From positions 1 to 13,037 of the forward strand of contig DDYW01000032.1 of the NCBI GenBank assembly GCA_002348185.1: 13,037 bases of DNA, in the 5' to 3' direction. Origin of the DNA: Candidatus Hydrogenedentes bacterium UBA2224 (GTDB lineage: Bacteria > Hydrogenedentota > Hydrogenedentia > Hydrogenedentales > SLHB01). Under the pieces are notes generated by a model. It saw only the letters and a list, made by a program, of their open reading frames with translations, made no database searches and had not been told where the DNA came from. How positions within the stretch are numbered: the stretch's first letter is position 1; every line of letters begins with the position of its first letter. Below are positions 1 through 6,770 of the stretch, piece by piece. The position numbers and the translations under genes were made by a program.

Positions 1-18
1 TCGTGAGCCTTCTGGGTT

Positions 19-79
19 CCTGCTTTCGCAGCAATGACGATGGGATACGCCTCTCCCGTCTCCCCTGCGAAAGCAGGGG
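19..79. repeat. Palindromic intergenic repeat with paired hairpins
   Basis: Bases 19-31 (cctgctttcgcag) are the exact reverse complement of bases 65-77, a 13-bp inverted repeat with a 33-base spacer. The right copy is itself a hairpin: cccctgc, a GAAA tetraloop and gcagggg (62-79, 7-bp stem). The left copy can form a 4-bp stem around tttc. There is no T-run after either hairpin on the minus strand, so this is not a classical rho-independent terminator, although it sits just past the end of the ABC permease gene. It resembles the dispersed REP-type palindromes (CTGCTTTCGCAG-like with a nearby AATGACG) seen in intergenic DNA of many bacteria. Copy number in this genome cannot be judged from one window. 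Confidence 0.6.
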
Positions 80-134
80 CACAGTGTGCACACGCGCACG
101 TCCCAAAAAGATGACCACAGCATGAGTCAATGCA

Positions 135-947
135 CTAATACTGGGCCAGCGTTCCGTCTTTCTTTGCTCGGTTGACGGCCGCATCGAACAGTTTCAGGCT
201 GACCGGCAGCAGCACCAAGACCATCCCGCCCAGAACCAGCACTTGCGTGGATACATCGCGCAGGCCGTACCCACGCAACATCGTAAGGCGCAGGGCGTCC
301 AGGGCGTACGTCGCGGGGATCACCTTCGCAAGCGCCTGCAGCCATCCCGGCATGACCTCAATAGGGAAATAGGCGCCGCCCAGAATCATGCTCGCCGAAG
401 TCAAGACCCATCCCACCGGGTCCCCTTTCTTGAGCACGACGATGCCGGCGGCCGACACGATGCCCAGGCTGACAAACGTGAGCAGCGCCAGAGCAAAAAC
501 CATCAGGGCCGCGGGGATGTTCGTCTGCGTGAAGTCCACGTCAAAGAAGATTACGCCGGCCCCAAGCACAATGGCCAACTGCACCAGCGACTCGATCAGG
601 GCGTACAGCGAGGAAAAGAGCACACAGGCCTGGGGCGCGGTCTGGGTGCTCAGCATGGCTTCCAGGCATCCCGTGGCCTGGGCGCGCTGAATCGAGCCCG
701 AGAAGGTTCCGAGCGCCAGCTGAAAATACCGGGAAAACGCCAAACCAATCAAGACAAACGAAAAGTAGTTTCCTCCGTACTTGACAAGACTTGCTTCCGA
801 GGAATCGACGATCTTACTCAGGAAATAGAACAGCACGATCCACAGCAGCGAGGAGGCCACGCGCAGCAGGTAGTTGATCTTGTAACTCGACTCGCTTTGA
901 AAGTCGCGTTTGATGAACGCCCACGCTTTCCGGACTGTGCCTGGCAT
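135..947 (-). CDS. ABC-2 type transporter permease
   Basis: Membrane half of an ABC exporter, 270 residues. Hydrophobic segments predict about six membrane helices, near residues 26-46, 59-80, 108-134, 144-171, 179-197 and 234-255. The stretch GGAYFPIEVMPGWLQ at 190-204, followed by PATYALDALR, is the hallmark of the ABC-2 permease family (gate region and last cytoplasmic loop). The gene starts with ATG three bases after the stop of the ATPase gene, so the two are almost certainly translated together as one transporter. It is the last gene of the operon. ABC-2 exporters move polysaccharides, lipids, drugs or peptides. Given the upstream leader-peptide and kinase genes, the likely cargo is the modified peptide, but this is inferred. 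It differs from the single-chain ABC exporters (D proteins) typical of lasso clusters. Confidence 0.9.
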   Translation of the reverse strand: MPGTVRKAWAFIKRDFQSESSYKINYLLRVASSLLWIVLFYFLSKIVDSSEASLVKYGGNYFSFVLIGLAFSRYFQLALGTFSGSIQRAQATGCLEAMLSTQTAPQACVLFSSLYALIESLVQLAIVLGAGVIFFDVDFTQTNIPAALMVFALALLTFVSLGIVSAAGIVVLKKGDPVGWVLTSASMILGGAYFPIEVMPGWLQALAKVIPATYALDALRLTMLRGYGLRDVSTQVLVLGGMVLVLLPVSLKLFDAAVNRAKKDGTLAQY

Positions 948-950
948 GGT

Positions 951-1718
951 CTATGCCACCTGCTCGCGGTAATAGGCCAGGAGCGACCCCTCACGGCCCT
1001 GCACTTCCGATACGTCGTCGACCGCCACCACGTGCCCATTCTGAATGACACACATACGGCGGCACAGCGCGGCCACTTCGTCCAGCCGGTGCGTAGCTAT
1101 CAGCAGGGTCTTCTTCCCGTCCCGGTGGATGCGGTCCGAGATGAGCTGCGTGAGGTCATCCGCGGCTACGGGGTCGAGCGTGCGCGTGGGTTCGTCGAGG
1201 ATGAGCACGTCCGGGTCGGTCATCAACCCGCGCGCGATGGCCAGCCGTTGCCGCATGCCCGACGAATAGCTTGCTACGGACTGATGGGCGCTGTCCTGCA
1301 GGCCCACGAGTTCCACCAGTTCGGCAATTCGACGATGCAGGTCCCGGCCCGACAAATTATCGAGCACGCCGAAAAATTCCAGGTTTTGCACTCCGGTCAA
1401 GCGCCAGTAAAAGCTCCGCTCTTCGTTCATGACGAACCCCACCGAGCGCCGCGCCGCCGTATTGTTCGAAACGGTATCGAGTCCATGCACCCGGACGGTC
1501 CCCTCCGTCGGGAGAATCAGCCCGCCGACCAGTTTGAGCAGGGTCGTTTTTCCGGCCCCGTTCGGCCCCAGAAAGGCGATACGATCGCCGGTGTCCACGG
1601 TGACAGAGACCTGTTCCAGCGCCGTGACCCGCTTTGCCCGGCGAAACGGGTGCAATACAAGTTCCCTGTACCGTTTCGGGATAGGATAGCGGACGGTGAC
1701 GTTTTCGAGACTGATCAT
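951..1718 (-). CDS. ABC transporter ATP-binding protein
   Basis: ATPase partner of the adjacent ABC-2 permease, about 255 residues from the ATG at 1718. An open frame continues upstream to 1787, but it would overlap the preceding gene and lacks family similarity; the family begins at MISLENVTV. Visible motifs: Walker A GPNGAGKTT (51-59), signature SSGMRQR (152-158), Walker B VLILDEP (171-177) and the H-loop histidine at 210 (ATHRLDE). All catalytic positions are intact. An insert with basic residues (PKRYRELVLHPFRRAKR, about 14-30) precedes the core fold and resembles N-termini of some polysaccharide-export ATPases. It drives export by the membrane protein encoded three bases downstream. Its start is 52 bases from the nucleotidyltransferase stop, the widest spacing in the second half of the operon. 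Confidence 0.92.
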   Translation of the reverse strand: MISLENVTVRYPIPKRYRELVLHPFRRAKRVTALEQVSVTVDTGDRIAFLGPNGAGKTTLLKLVGGLILPTEGTVRVHGLDTVSNNTAARRSVGFVMNEERSFYWRLTGVQNLEFFGVLDNLSGRDLHRRIAELVELVGLQDSAHQSVASYSSGMRQRLAIARGLMTDPDVLILDEPTRTLDPVAADDLTQLISDRIHRDGKKTLLIATHRLDEVAALCRRMCVIQNGHVVAVDDVSEVQGREGSLLAYYREQVA

Positions 1719-1770
1719 GCCGCACAATGCCCCGTTGTGCGCAGGGATGGCACGTGTCTGATGTCCTCTG

Positions 1771-3015
1771 TCATCGCACCCGTCCAATCACACGCGGCCC
1801 GTGGCGGCTGACAAGCCGCAGCGGCCGTATGGCATAGTGCAGAAACGATAGCCCCCGGGGCAACCCCGGCAGCGCGAACTTGTCCCCATACTCCGGGGTC
1901 AAGACAGCGCGGACGTAACGCAGGCGTTCGCCCAGGGGCGTCCACGCCGGCCCGCCATCGATGTTGAGACCGTGGAGGCCCCGGGTGTAGCCCCGCCATT
2001 CCTGGAGCCCCGGCAGGCCAAATCCTTCGCGAAAGAGCCGCCCCATCACCAGACCCGCACTGGCCCGCACGCCCGCATCCCGCCTGAACCCCGCGGACAG
2101 CACCTCCGGCACGGGCGCGCCGAGCAGCGCATGCCCCAGACAGGCCCCCACCAGAAGGGCATGGGTCTCACCACGCGCGTCCATTTCGCGCCAGATCGTA
2201 TCCCAGTCGAGACCGTCGAGCTTGTTCATGATGTGGGCCGCGTCCGCCAGGAACTTGAGTTGCGCCCATCGGTGCTTTACGCCCGCATGCAGGAAGATGA
2301 CCAGCACGTGCAGTTCCGGCGGCAACGCAAGCATGGGCGCTCCGAATCGCGTTTCCATCCGCGCATGCTCCCACACAAACTCCGACGGAGAGGCTTTCCC
2401 GATCGCCGGGGGCATCAGCCGCCAGTGCAGCTCGATCTCAAGTCCGTTCCGCGGACTGTGAAAAACCTCCTCGTCGTTGTGTTTCCTGACGCGCGCTTCT
2501 TCCTCGGGGGTCATAATGGACTTCTGCGTGTATCCGTCGTCGAGCAGGAGGCGTTTGGCCCGTGCCAGATCCGCTTCCTTCACCAGCAGATCCAGGTCCC
2601 ACATCTGCCGCTGCGCCACGTCCTCGTACAGGGCATGCGCCAGAAGCGGCCCCTTGTAGGGCACCACGGGGATGGAGGCCTCCCGCAAGAGCGCCACCAG
2701 ATGAAGCAACTCCTGAACAAACAGCATGTTGCGCTGCACAATGTCCGTATAGCTGCGCTTCAGCGCCGCGGCCGAGGTTTCCGGCACCCGATCCAGCCCG
2801 GCCCGGCTCAAATGCCAGTAGAGCAGAGACGGTATGCAATGGTGTTCCGCCGCGGTCAAAAGGAAATCCCAGTCCAGGTCCTGTGCGAGCAGCGCGCGCA
2901 GCCGGGCGATGCGTTTTTCCACCGGCCCCACCGATGCCGCGCAGAGCAGCACCTCGGCCTCCGGGGATACCGGCAGCCTGGGCGTCTGCTTTACCTCGGC
3001 GCTGCTATGCCTCAC
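1771..3015 (-). CDS. Nucleotidyltransferase family protein (NTP_transf_5 type)
   Basis: A 414-residue member of the uncharacterised NTP_transf_5 nucleotidyltransferases. The diagnostic blocks are VVPYKGPLLAHALY (117-130), the metal-binding-type DLDLLV (D140, D142) and LEIELHWRL (192-200), followed by a mostly helical C-terminal half. The start is a GTG overlapping the end of the glycosyltransferase gene by 11 bases, indicating translational coupling. Genes of this family recur in lasso clusters that also carry an HprK-like kinase. From memory, the pseudomycoidin cluster member was linked to adding hexose to phosphorylated peptide. Here it lies between two glycosyltransferases and the exporter, which fits tailoring of a phosphopeptide. 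The substrate is not shown by sequence. An alternative is a role in polysaccharide synthesis. Confidence 0.8.
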   Translation of the reverse strand: MRHSSAEVKQTPRLPVSPEAEVLLCAASVGPVEKRIARLRALLAQDLDWDFLLTAAEHHCIPSLLYWHLSRAGLDRVPETSAAALKRSYTDIVQRNMLFVQELLHLVALLREASIPVVPYKGPLLAHALYEDVAQRQMWDLDLLVKEADLARAKRLLLDDGYTQKSIMTPEEEARVRKHNDEEVFHSPRNGLEIELHWRLMPPAIGKASPSEFVWEHARMETRFGAPMLALPPELHVLVIFLHAGVKHRWAQLKFLADAAHIMNKLDGLDWDTIWREMDARGETHALLVGACLGHALLGAPVPEVLSAGFRRDAGVRASAGLVMGRLFREGFGLPGLQEWRGYTRGLHGLNIDGGPAWTPLGERLRYVRAVLTPEYGDKFALPGLPRGLSFLHYAIRPLRLVSRHGPRVIGRVR

Positions 3016-4054
3016 CCAGCGGTCCCTCCCCCTCCCGCGCTGCAGCCGTTACCCGCGCCAGAAACCGCCGGTACACGTCTCGTTTGAGCCCGGCAAGATG
3101 GGCGTATTCCGCCGGAAGATGCTCAAACACCGTTTCGACCATAAACCGTGGATCCGAACCCACATAGCCCACGAATTGGGCCACGGTCTCCGGAAACACA
3201 CTCGTCTCCCATTCCGGGCAGGCCTTCAGCGCCGAGGCCAGCAGACGCTGCCCGGCCTCCATCTCCGCGCAACGGTACGCGCGCAAAGCGGATACCAAAT
3301 CATAGTACGCTTCGATTTGTAGCTGTTCCGCCCGCATTTCCGGCGGCAGGTCTTCCCGGGCAAACCATGTCGGAAGTATCCTGCCTACGATTTCCCGATA
3401 CTGCTCCCCGCCAATGCTTCCCATGGTATTGGTATCGTGTTGACGATAGGAGCACACCACCTCCTTCAGCCACACCATCTCACAGCCCGTCAGGCAAAGC
3501 CGCACGAAAAAATCCGTGTCTTCAAAAGGTTCCAGCCCGCTATGGAAAGGAACCCCCATGTTCAGGATGGCCGCCCGCCGAATCAGGACGGCGGAAAGAT
3601 GGAGCGCACCAAAGCGCAGAACACAACTGCGCCAGTCCAGCACGGGCACATGCTTCCACGGACGGGCCACGTGAATGGTCTGACCCTCGGCGTCCACATA
3701 ATTGAACCCCGAGGCCACCAGGCCCACATCCGGGTTGCCGTGCAGAAACCCGACCTGTTTCTCCAGCTTGTCCGGCAGAAACAGGTCGTCGTCGTCGAGG
3801 AATACGATGAACTGTCCCGATGATTCCGCAAACCCGTGGTTGCGCGCGGCGCTGCGCCCTGCATTCGCCTGATGCATCGGCCGTAGGCGCGGATCCCTGA
3901 TCGTTCCCAGAACCCGCGCGGTATCGTCCGTGCTGCCGTCGTCGACCACCACGACATCAAGGTCGCCCAACGTCTGGCTCAGAACACTTTCCACAGCCTG
4001 GACCACGTATCCGGCGCGGTTGTACGTTGGGATAATTACGCTGACTTCTGGCAT
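3005..4054 (-). CDS. Family 2 glycosyltransferase (first of tandem pair by coordinate)
   Basis: A GT-A fold glycosyltransferase of 349 residues. It opens with VSVIIPTYNR, has the nucleotide-binding DDG at 38-40, the NAGRSAARNHG loop (64-74), the metal-binding aspartate run DDDD at 87-90 (DxD type), and an acceptor/catalytic ED motif at 178-179 (FEDTDFF). All expected GT2 residues are present, so it should transfer a sugar from a nucleotide-sugar donor. The last ~140 residues form a helical region not typical of minimal GT2 enzymes and alignable to the same part of the neighbouring glycosyltransferase (DPRFMVETVFEHLP against DPRPYVEYAMENLP). It starts four bases after its paralogue's stop, with an AAGGA ribosome site seven bases before the ATG. 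No membrane helices are visible, so it is cytoplasmic. The acceptor is unknown. Confidence 0.9.
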   Translation of the reverse strand: MPEVSVIIPTYNRAGYVVQAVESVLSQTLGDLDVVVVDDGSTDDTARVLGTIRDPRLRPMHQANAGRSAARNHGFAESSGQFIVFLDDDDLFLPDKLEKQVGFLHGNPDVGLVASGFNYVDAEGQTIHVARPWKHVPVLDWRSCVLRFGALHLSAVLIRRAAILNMGVPFHSGLEPFEDTDFFVRLCLTGCEMVWLKEVVCSYRQHDTNTMGSIGGEQYREIVGRILPTWFAREDLPPEMRAEQLQIEAYYDLVSALRAYRCAEMEAGQRLLASALKACPEWETSVFPETVAQFVGYVGSDPRFMVETVFEHLPAEYAHLAGLKRDVYRRFLARVTAAAREGEGPLGEA

Positions 4055-4058
4055 GCGT

Positions 4059-5090
4059 TCATCCTTCGTGCGTCGCCGTGTTCAACGACGCCGCCTGGCG
4101 TTGCAGAAACGCGCGATACGCTTCTTTCTTTCGTGAGCGCACTGGCGCCAGAGCGGGAGGAAGATTTTCCATGGCATACTCGACGTACGGCCTGGGATCA
4201 TTCAAACGACGCCCCGCGAACCGGGCGAGCATCGCGGGCAGTTCGGCTTCAACATAGGCCGCGTCCAGCTCCACGGCGGCCTCCAGTTGTTCGCGGGCGT
4301 GTTCCGCGTCCCGCACGGCATACGCCCGGCATCCGCACACCAGGTAGAGATGCGCGTAGACCCGGTCGCGATTGCGCAGGATCTCCTCCGGCAGGCCGGG
4401 CAGGCGATATGCCTTGTCAATGACCCGGCGGTAGGCCGCGCTCGCCTGGGGACCGCCGCCGCTGCAATCATTGCCGCGCAGCCGGTAGGTGCTCACCCAG
4501 ACCGGGAGTATCGTTGCCTGCCCCGCGTAATACATCAGCCTGAGGAAAAAATCGCCGTCTTCCGCCAGGTCCATCTCCGGGTCAAACCACGCGTCCATCT
4601 GGTCCAGCAACTCACGCCGGAACAAGACCGTGCTCGTGATCATCCGCGTGCTGTATAGGGCATCGGCAAACGTCACGGTACAGCCGTCGTTCCAGGGCGC
4701 AAACTCCCCCAACTCGCGGCCCTGTTCGTCAACATATTTCGCGCCTGCCGAGACAATGCGCTCGCCGGGCTGTGTCACAAGGAAGGCCGCCTGGTCTCCA
4801 AGCTTGTTGGGCAGGTAGGTGTCATCGTCGTCAAGAAAAGCAATGTATCGCCCGGTGGCATGCTCGAGGCCCCGGTTGCGCGCGACACTCCGGCCGCCGT
4901 GGGATTGCCGGAGCACCCGAATGCGTGGATCGCCCTTCGAAATGAGCGAAGCATCCACAGGCAGGTCCGAACCGTCGTCCACCACAATCACTTCAAAATC
5001 GCCGAACGTCTGGCCGCGCACGCTCTGGACCGCCTCAAGCAGCAGGGGAACCCGGTTCCGGGTGGGGATGATCACGCTCACGGCCGGCAT
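4059..5090 (-). CDS. Family 2 glycosyltransferase (paralogue, upstream of pair)
   Basis: A GT2 enzyme of 343 residues from the ATG at 5090. The frame stays open upstream to 5270, but that part lies within the kinase gene and has no GT2 character, whereas MPAVSVIIPTRNR is the normal N-terminus. Motifs are DDG (38-40), GGRSVARNRG (65-74), DDDD (87-90) and AEDGDFF (176-182). Its first 120 residues align without gaps to the downstream glycosyltransferase, and both share a helical C-terminal extension, here with an alanine-rich TPR-like segment (AYAVRDAEHAREQLEAAVEL). The pair therefore arose by tandem duplication. The start lies four bases after the kinase stop, consistent with coupled translation. 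Two diverged copies may add two different sugars or act on two positions; this is inference. Confidence 0.9.
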   Translation of the reverse strand: MPAVSVIIPTRNRVPLLLEAVQSVRGQTFGDFEVIVVDDGSDLPVDASLISKGDPRIRVLRQSHGGRSVARNRGLEHATGRYIAFLDDDDTYLPNKLGDQAAFLVTQPGERIVSAGAKYVDEQGRELGEFAPWNDGCTVTFADALYSTRMITSTVLFRRELLDQMDAWFDPEMDLAEDGDFFLRLMYYAGQATILPVWVSTYRLRGNDCSGGGPQASAAYRRVIDKAYRLPGLPEEILRNRDRVYAHLYLVCGCRAYAVRDAEHAREQLEAAVELDAAYVEAELPAMLARFAGRRLNDPRPYVEYAMENLPPALAPVRSRKKEAYRAFLQRQAASLNTATHEG

Positions 5091-5094
5091 GATC

Positions 5095-6045
5095 TCACAC
5101 CGTTCCGGATGGCGCGGCGGCCACATCGCTCTCGACCAGTTCCGCCAGGCGCGGGAGGTCCTCCAGGTCCGTGGTCCGGGTGAGCATGGACACGGGAACC
5201 CGCCTGGCCAGCTCCCCGCATTGAAGAAAACACGCTCCCAGACGGCGGCCCTCGAGGAATGCCGCACCAAACTTCGACAGGTCCCAATACGGGATGAGTT
5301 CCAGATGCGCCTGTCGGGGGTTCAAGAGCGCAATTTCCGGCGCCGGCCCCTCCCGGAGAATGTACATGCGTTCCAGCGGCGCGGGGTCCTCCCGGAAACG
5401 GCGCGCGACGGCGCAGGAACGCTTGTCCACGTCCTCTTTGATCCGGGGCAGGGCCTCCGCCTCGACCCCCAGCGCCCCGGCCGAATCCGGCCACAGCTTG
5501 AACCGCGGAAATCCGGGCAGCGCCAACGGACCGTCTTCCGTCATGCGGATGGCCAGCACATCGTCAGAAAGCAGCGTGTGCCCGCGGCGGTGCAGGGCCG
5601 CCGCGATGGTGGTTTTTCCCGCGTGCGGATGCCCAAGAAACGCGACCGCCCTGCCGTCAACGCACACCACACTCGCGTGAAACACCCATAATCCCCGCTG
5701 GAACAAGGCGATATTGAGCCCCGCGCCCAGGATGTACAGCCGGAGAGCCGACGGCGCCATCTCCGGGATCGGATCCAGGAGGATCTCCCGCCCCGCCCGG
5801 TACAAAAAACGCCCCTCCGCTCGCGAAAAGAAGCGGAGTTCGCCATCGGTTTCGGAGTGGACAAATGCGCGGCCGTCCTCGTTGGGCAGCGGCGCAACCG
5901 CACACAGGCGGATGCTGAGATCGGGCTCGCTTCCCTCAACGGAAGGACGCGTGCGCAGCTCCGGCAGGTCCACCTCGGAATCCAGCGCTACGCCGTAAGC
6001 GGTATAGTGATTCAGGCCTGTCTTGCAGTCGATTCCAATAGACAC
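5095..6045 (-). CDS. HprK-related serine kinase
   Basis: A 316-residue protein related to the C-terminal kinase domain of HPr kinase/phosphorylase. Seen: the HASVV strand (H123), a P-loop GHPHAGKTT (138-146), the LLSDDVLAI block (D161, D162) and the following GFPRFKLWPDS segment, all in the order found in HprK-type kinases of RiPP clusters. The N-terminal 120 residues (YTAYGVALDSEVDLPEL) match the usual N-terminal half of HprK-related proteins. In the paeninodin lasso system such a kinase phosphorylates a C-terminal serine of the precursor. Here the single serine of the short peptide tail is an attractive target. Start is GTG at 6045 with a poor ribosome site (an AAGG/GGGG run about 17-25 bases upstream), so expression may be lower than that of the peptide. 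No PTS HPr protein is encoded nearby, arguing against the classical carbon-regulation role. Confidence 0.85.
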   Translation of the reverse strand: MSIGIDCKTGLNHYTAYGVALDSEVDLPELRTRPSVEGSEPDLSIRLCAVAPLPNEDGRAFVHSETDGELRFFSRAEGRFLYRAGREILLDPIPEMAPSALRLYILGAGLNIALFQRGLWVFHASVVCVDGRAVAFLGHPHAGKTTIAAALHRRGHTLLSDDVLAIRMTEDGPLALPGFPRFKLWPDSAGALGVEAEALPRIKEDVDKRSCAVARRFREDPAPLERMYILREGPAPEIALLNPRQAHLELIPYWDLSKFGAAFLEGRRLGACFLQCGELARRVPVSMLTRTTDLEDLPRLAELVESDVAAAPSGTV

Positions 6046-6127
6046 AGTTACACGCTGTTCGGCCCCTTTCCTTCAGGCAGGGGACTTTCGCTGGCACGTG
6101 CGGCGCCGCAGTTCTGTCCTCGTCGTC

Positions 6128-6157
6128 AGGTGGGTTCAAGCAATACAAAACCCGCCT
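6128..6157 (-). repeat. Hairpin between precursor peptide and kinase genes
   Basis: Inverted arms aggcgggtt and aacccacct (minus-strand sense) can pair over nine positions with one C-A mismatch around a 12-base loop. The hairpin begins 13 bases after the precursor stop codon. No T-run follows, so it is unlikely to be a full terminator. A hairpin here could protect the upstream mRNA or mark a processing site, keeping peptide message more abundant than enzyme message. A 12-bp perfect palindrome (tgcggcgccgca, 6099-6110) follows in the same 125-base gap. Function is inferred. Confidence 0.35.
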
Positions 6158-6170
6158 CGCACTGCTATGG

Positions 6171-6260
6171 TCAGATTGGAGAAACCGGCGGTATCAGCAG
6201 CGTCAAGTCACGCACGCTTCCCCGCACAGTCAGCTTTGGCCTGTGGTAAAGTTTCTTCAT
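6171..6260 (-). CDS. Short RiPP precursor with lasso-type leader motif
   Basis: A 29-codon gene: the peptide starts MKKLYHRPKL and ends LLIPPVSPI. Residues Y5, P8, L10, G14, L19 and T20 give YxxPxLxxxGxxxxLT, the leader consensus recognised by B1 (PqqD-like) proteins in lasso peptide systems, with the threonine near the expected cleavage site. The start is preceded by a near-perfect ribosome site (GGGAGGTGA, 6265-6273), the strongest of the operon, as expected for a substrate made in excess of its enzymes. It lies 69 bases after the B2 gene and 125 bases before the kinase gene. The odd point is the core: only about nine residues follow LT, with no Asp or Glu to close a lactam ring, two consecutive prolines and a single serine (S27). 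It is either a minimal linear core or a product shortened by mutation; the alternative frames after the stop show no lasso-like core. Confidence 0.82.
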   Translation of the reverse strand: MKKLYHRPKLTVRGSVRDLTLLIPPVSPI

Positions 6261-6264
6261 CCGC

Positions 6265-6273
6265 TCACCTCCC
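6265..6273 (-). promoter_or_regulatory. Strong ribosome binding site of the precursor gene
   Basis: On the minus strand GGGAGGTGA lies with its GGAGG core seven bases before the precursor ATG. It complements the 3' end of 16S rRNA over at least eight bases. It is clearly better than the sites before the B2, kinase and glycosyltransferase genes, and it supports this 29-codon frame as a real, highly translated gene. Confidence 0.75.
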
Positions 6274-6329
6274 TTCGTTCCAACGTCGCGGTCTCGTCGC
6301 TCCGTCTGCGGCGCCGCACGCCTCATGCG

Positions 6330-6770
6330 CTATTGCCTCCGCTGCATCAGCAGCGGCAATGGCGCAAACCGGGTAGCGTCATCGGGACTGCCCAGCACCA
6401 CCCGGCCCTCATACTCGAGCCAGGCGTGGGCCTCAAACCGGCCCCGCGCATCATGGGCCACCCCGATGCGCAATTCCGCGCATAGTCCGCTTCTCGCCAA
6501 CAATTCCCGCGCCGCCAGCGCCCGCACCAGACACGTGGCGCCAGGCAGATACCCGCTCGCGCGCTCGACGGCCCACACCGTATCGTGCAGCACGCCGGAA
6601 CTCGCTGCTTCCTTCTCATCCACGCCGCATACCGGCTGCAGCCGGTCCCGCCAGCGCAGAAATGGAACACACCACAACGTGACGCGCCACTTTGCCAGCG
6701 TCCCCCACGCCCGGAAAAACAGCAGCCGCCGCGCGGGGGCCAGACCAAAAAACTTACGGATTCGCCGCAT
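6330..6770 (-). CDS. Lasso peptide biosynthesis B2-type protease
   Basis: A transglutaminase-fold cysteine protease of 146 residues, the usual size of stand-alone B2 proteins. The catalytic cysteine sits in GATCLVRALAA (C80), the histidine in EAHAWLEYEG (H115) and the third residue is probably D130 or D131 (GSPDD). The intervening LLARSGLCAELRIGV is the typical B2 core. The family removes the leader from precursor peptides delivered by the B1 protein, cutting just after the conserved threonine region. The start at 6770 (MRRIRKFF) is chosen because it overlaps the B1 gene by 17 bases, has an AGGA site six bases upstream and matches the family N-terminus; the longer frame to 6854 lies inside B1. 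All three catalytic residues appear intact. Its substrate is most likely the 29-residue peptide encoded next in the operon. Confidence 0.88.
   Translation of the reverse strand: MRRIRKFFGLAPARRLLFFRAWGTLAKWRVTLWCVPFLRWRDRLQPVCGVDEKEAASSGVLHDTVWAVERASGYLPGATCLVRALAARELLARSGLCAELRIGVAHDARGRFEAHAWLEYEGRVVLGSPDDATRFAPLPLLMQRRQ

Noticed and set aside
243..1811. Long plus-strand open frame of 522 codons opposite the ABC transporter genes
   Set aside because: It is the GC-rich antisense shadow of two clear ABC genes, has low-complexity H/R/P/Q-rich translation and no domain.
5936..6148. A 70-codon minus-strand frame after the precursor, as a frameshifted longer core
   Set aside because: The translation (MYCLNPPDDEDRTA...) overlaps the kinase gene for half its length and shows no lasso-like core; no frameshift signal was seen in the precursor.
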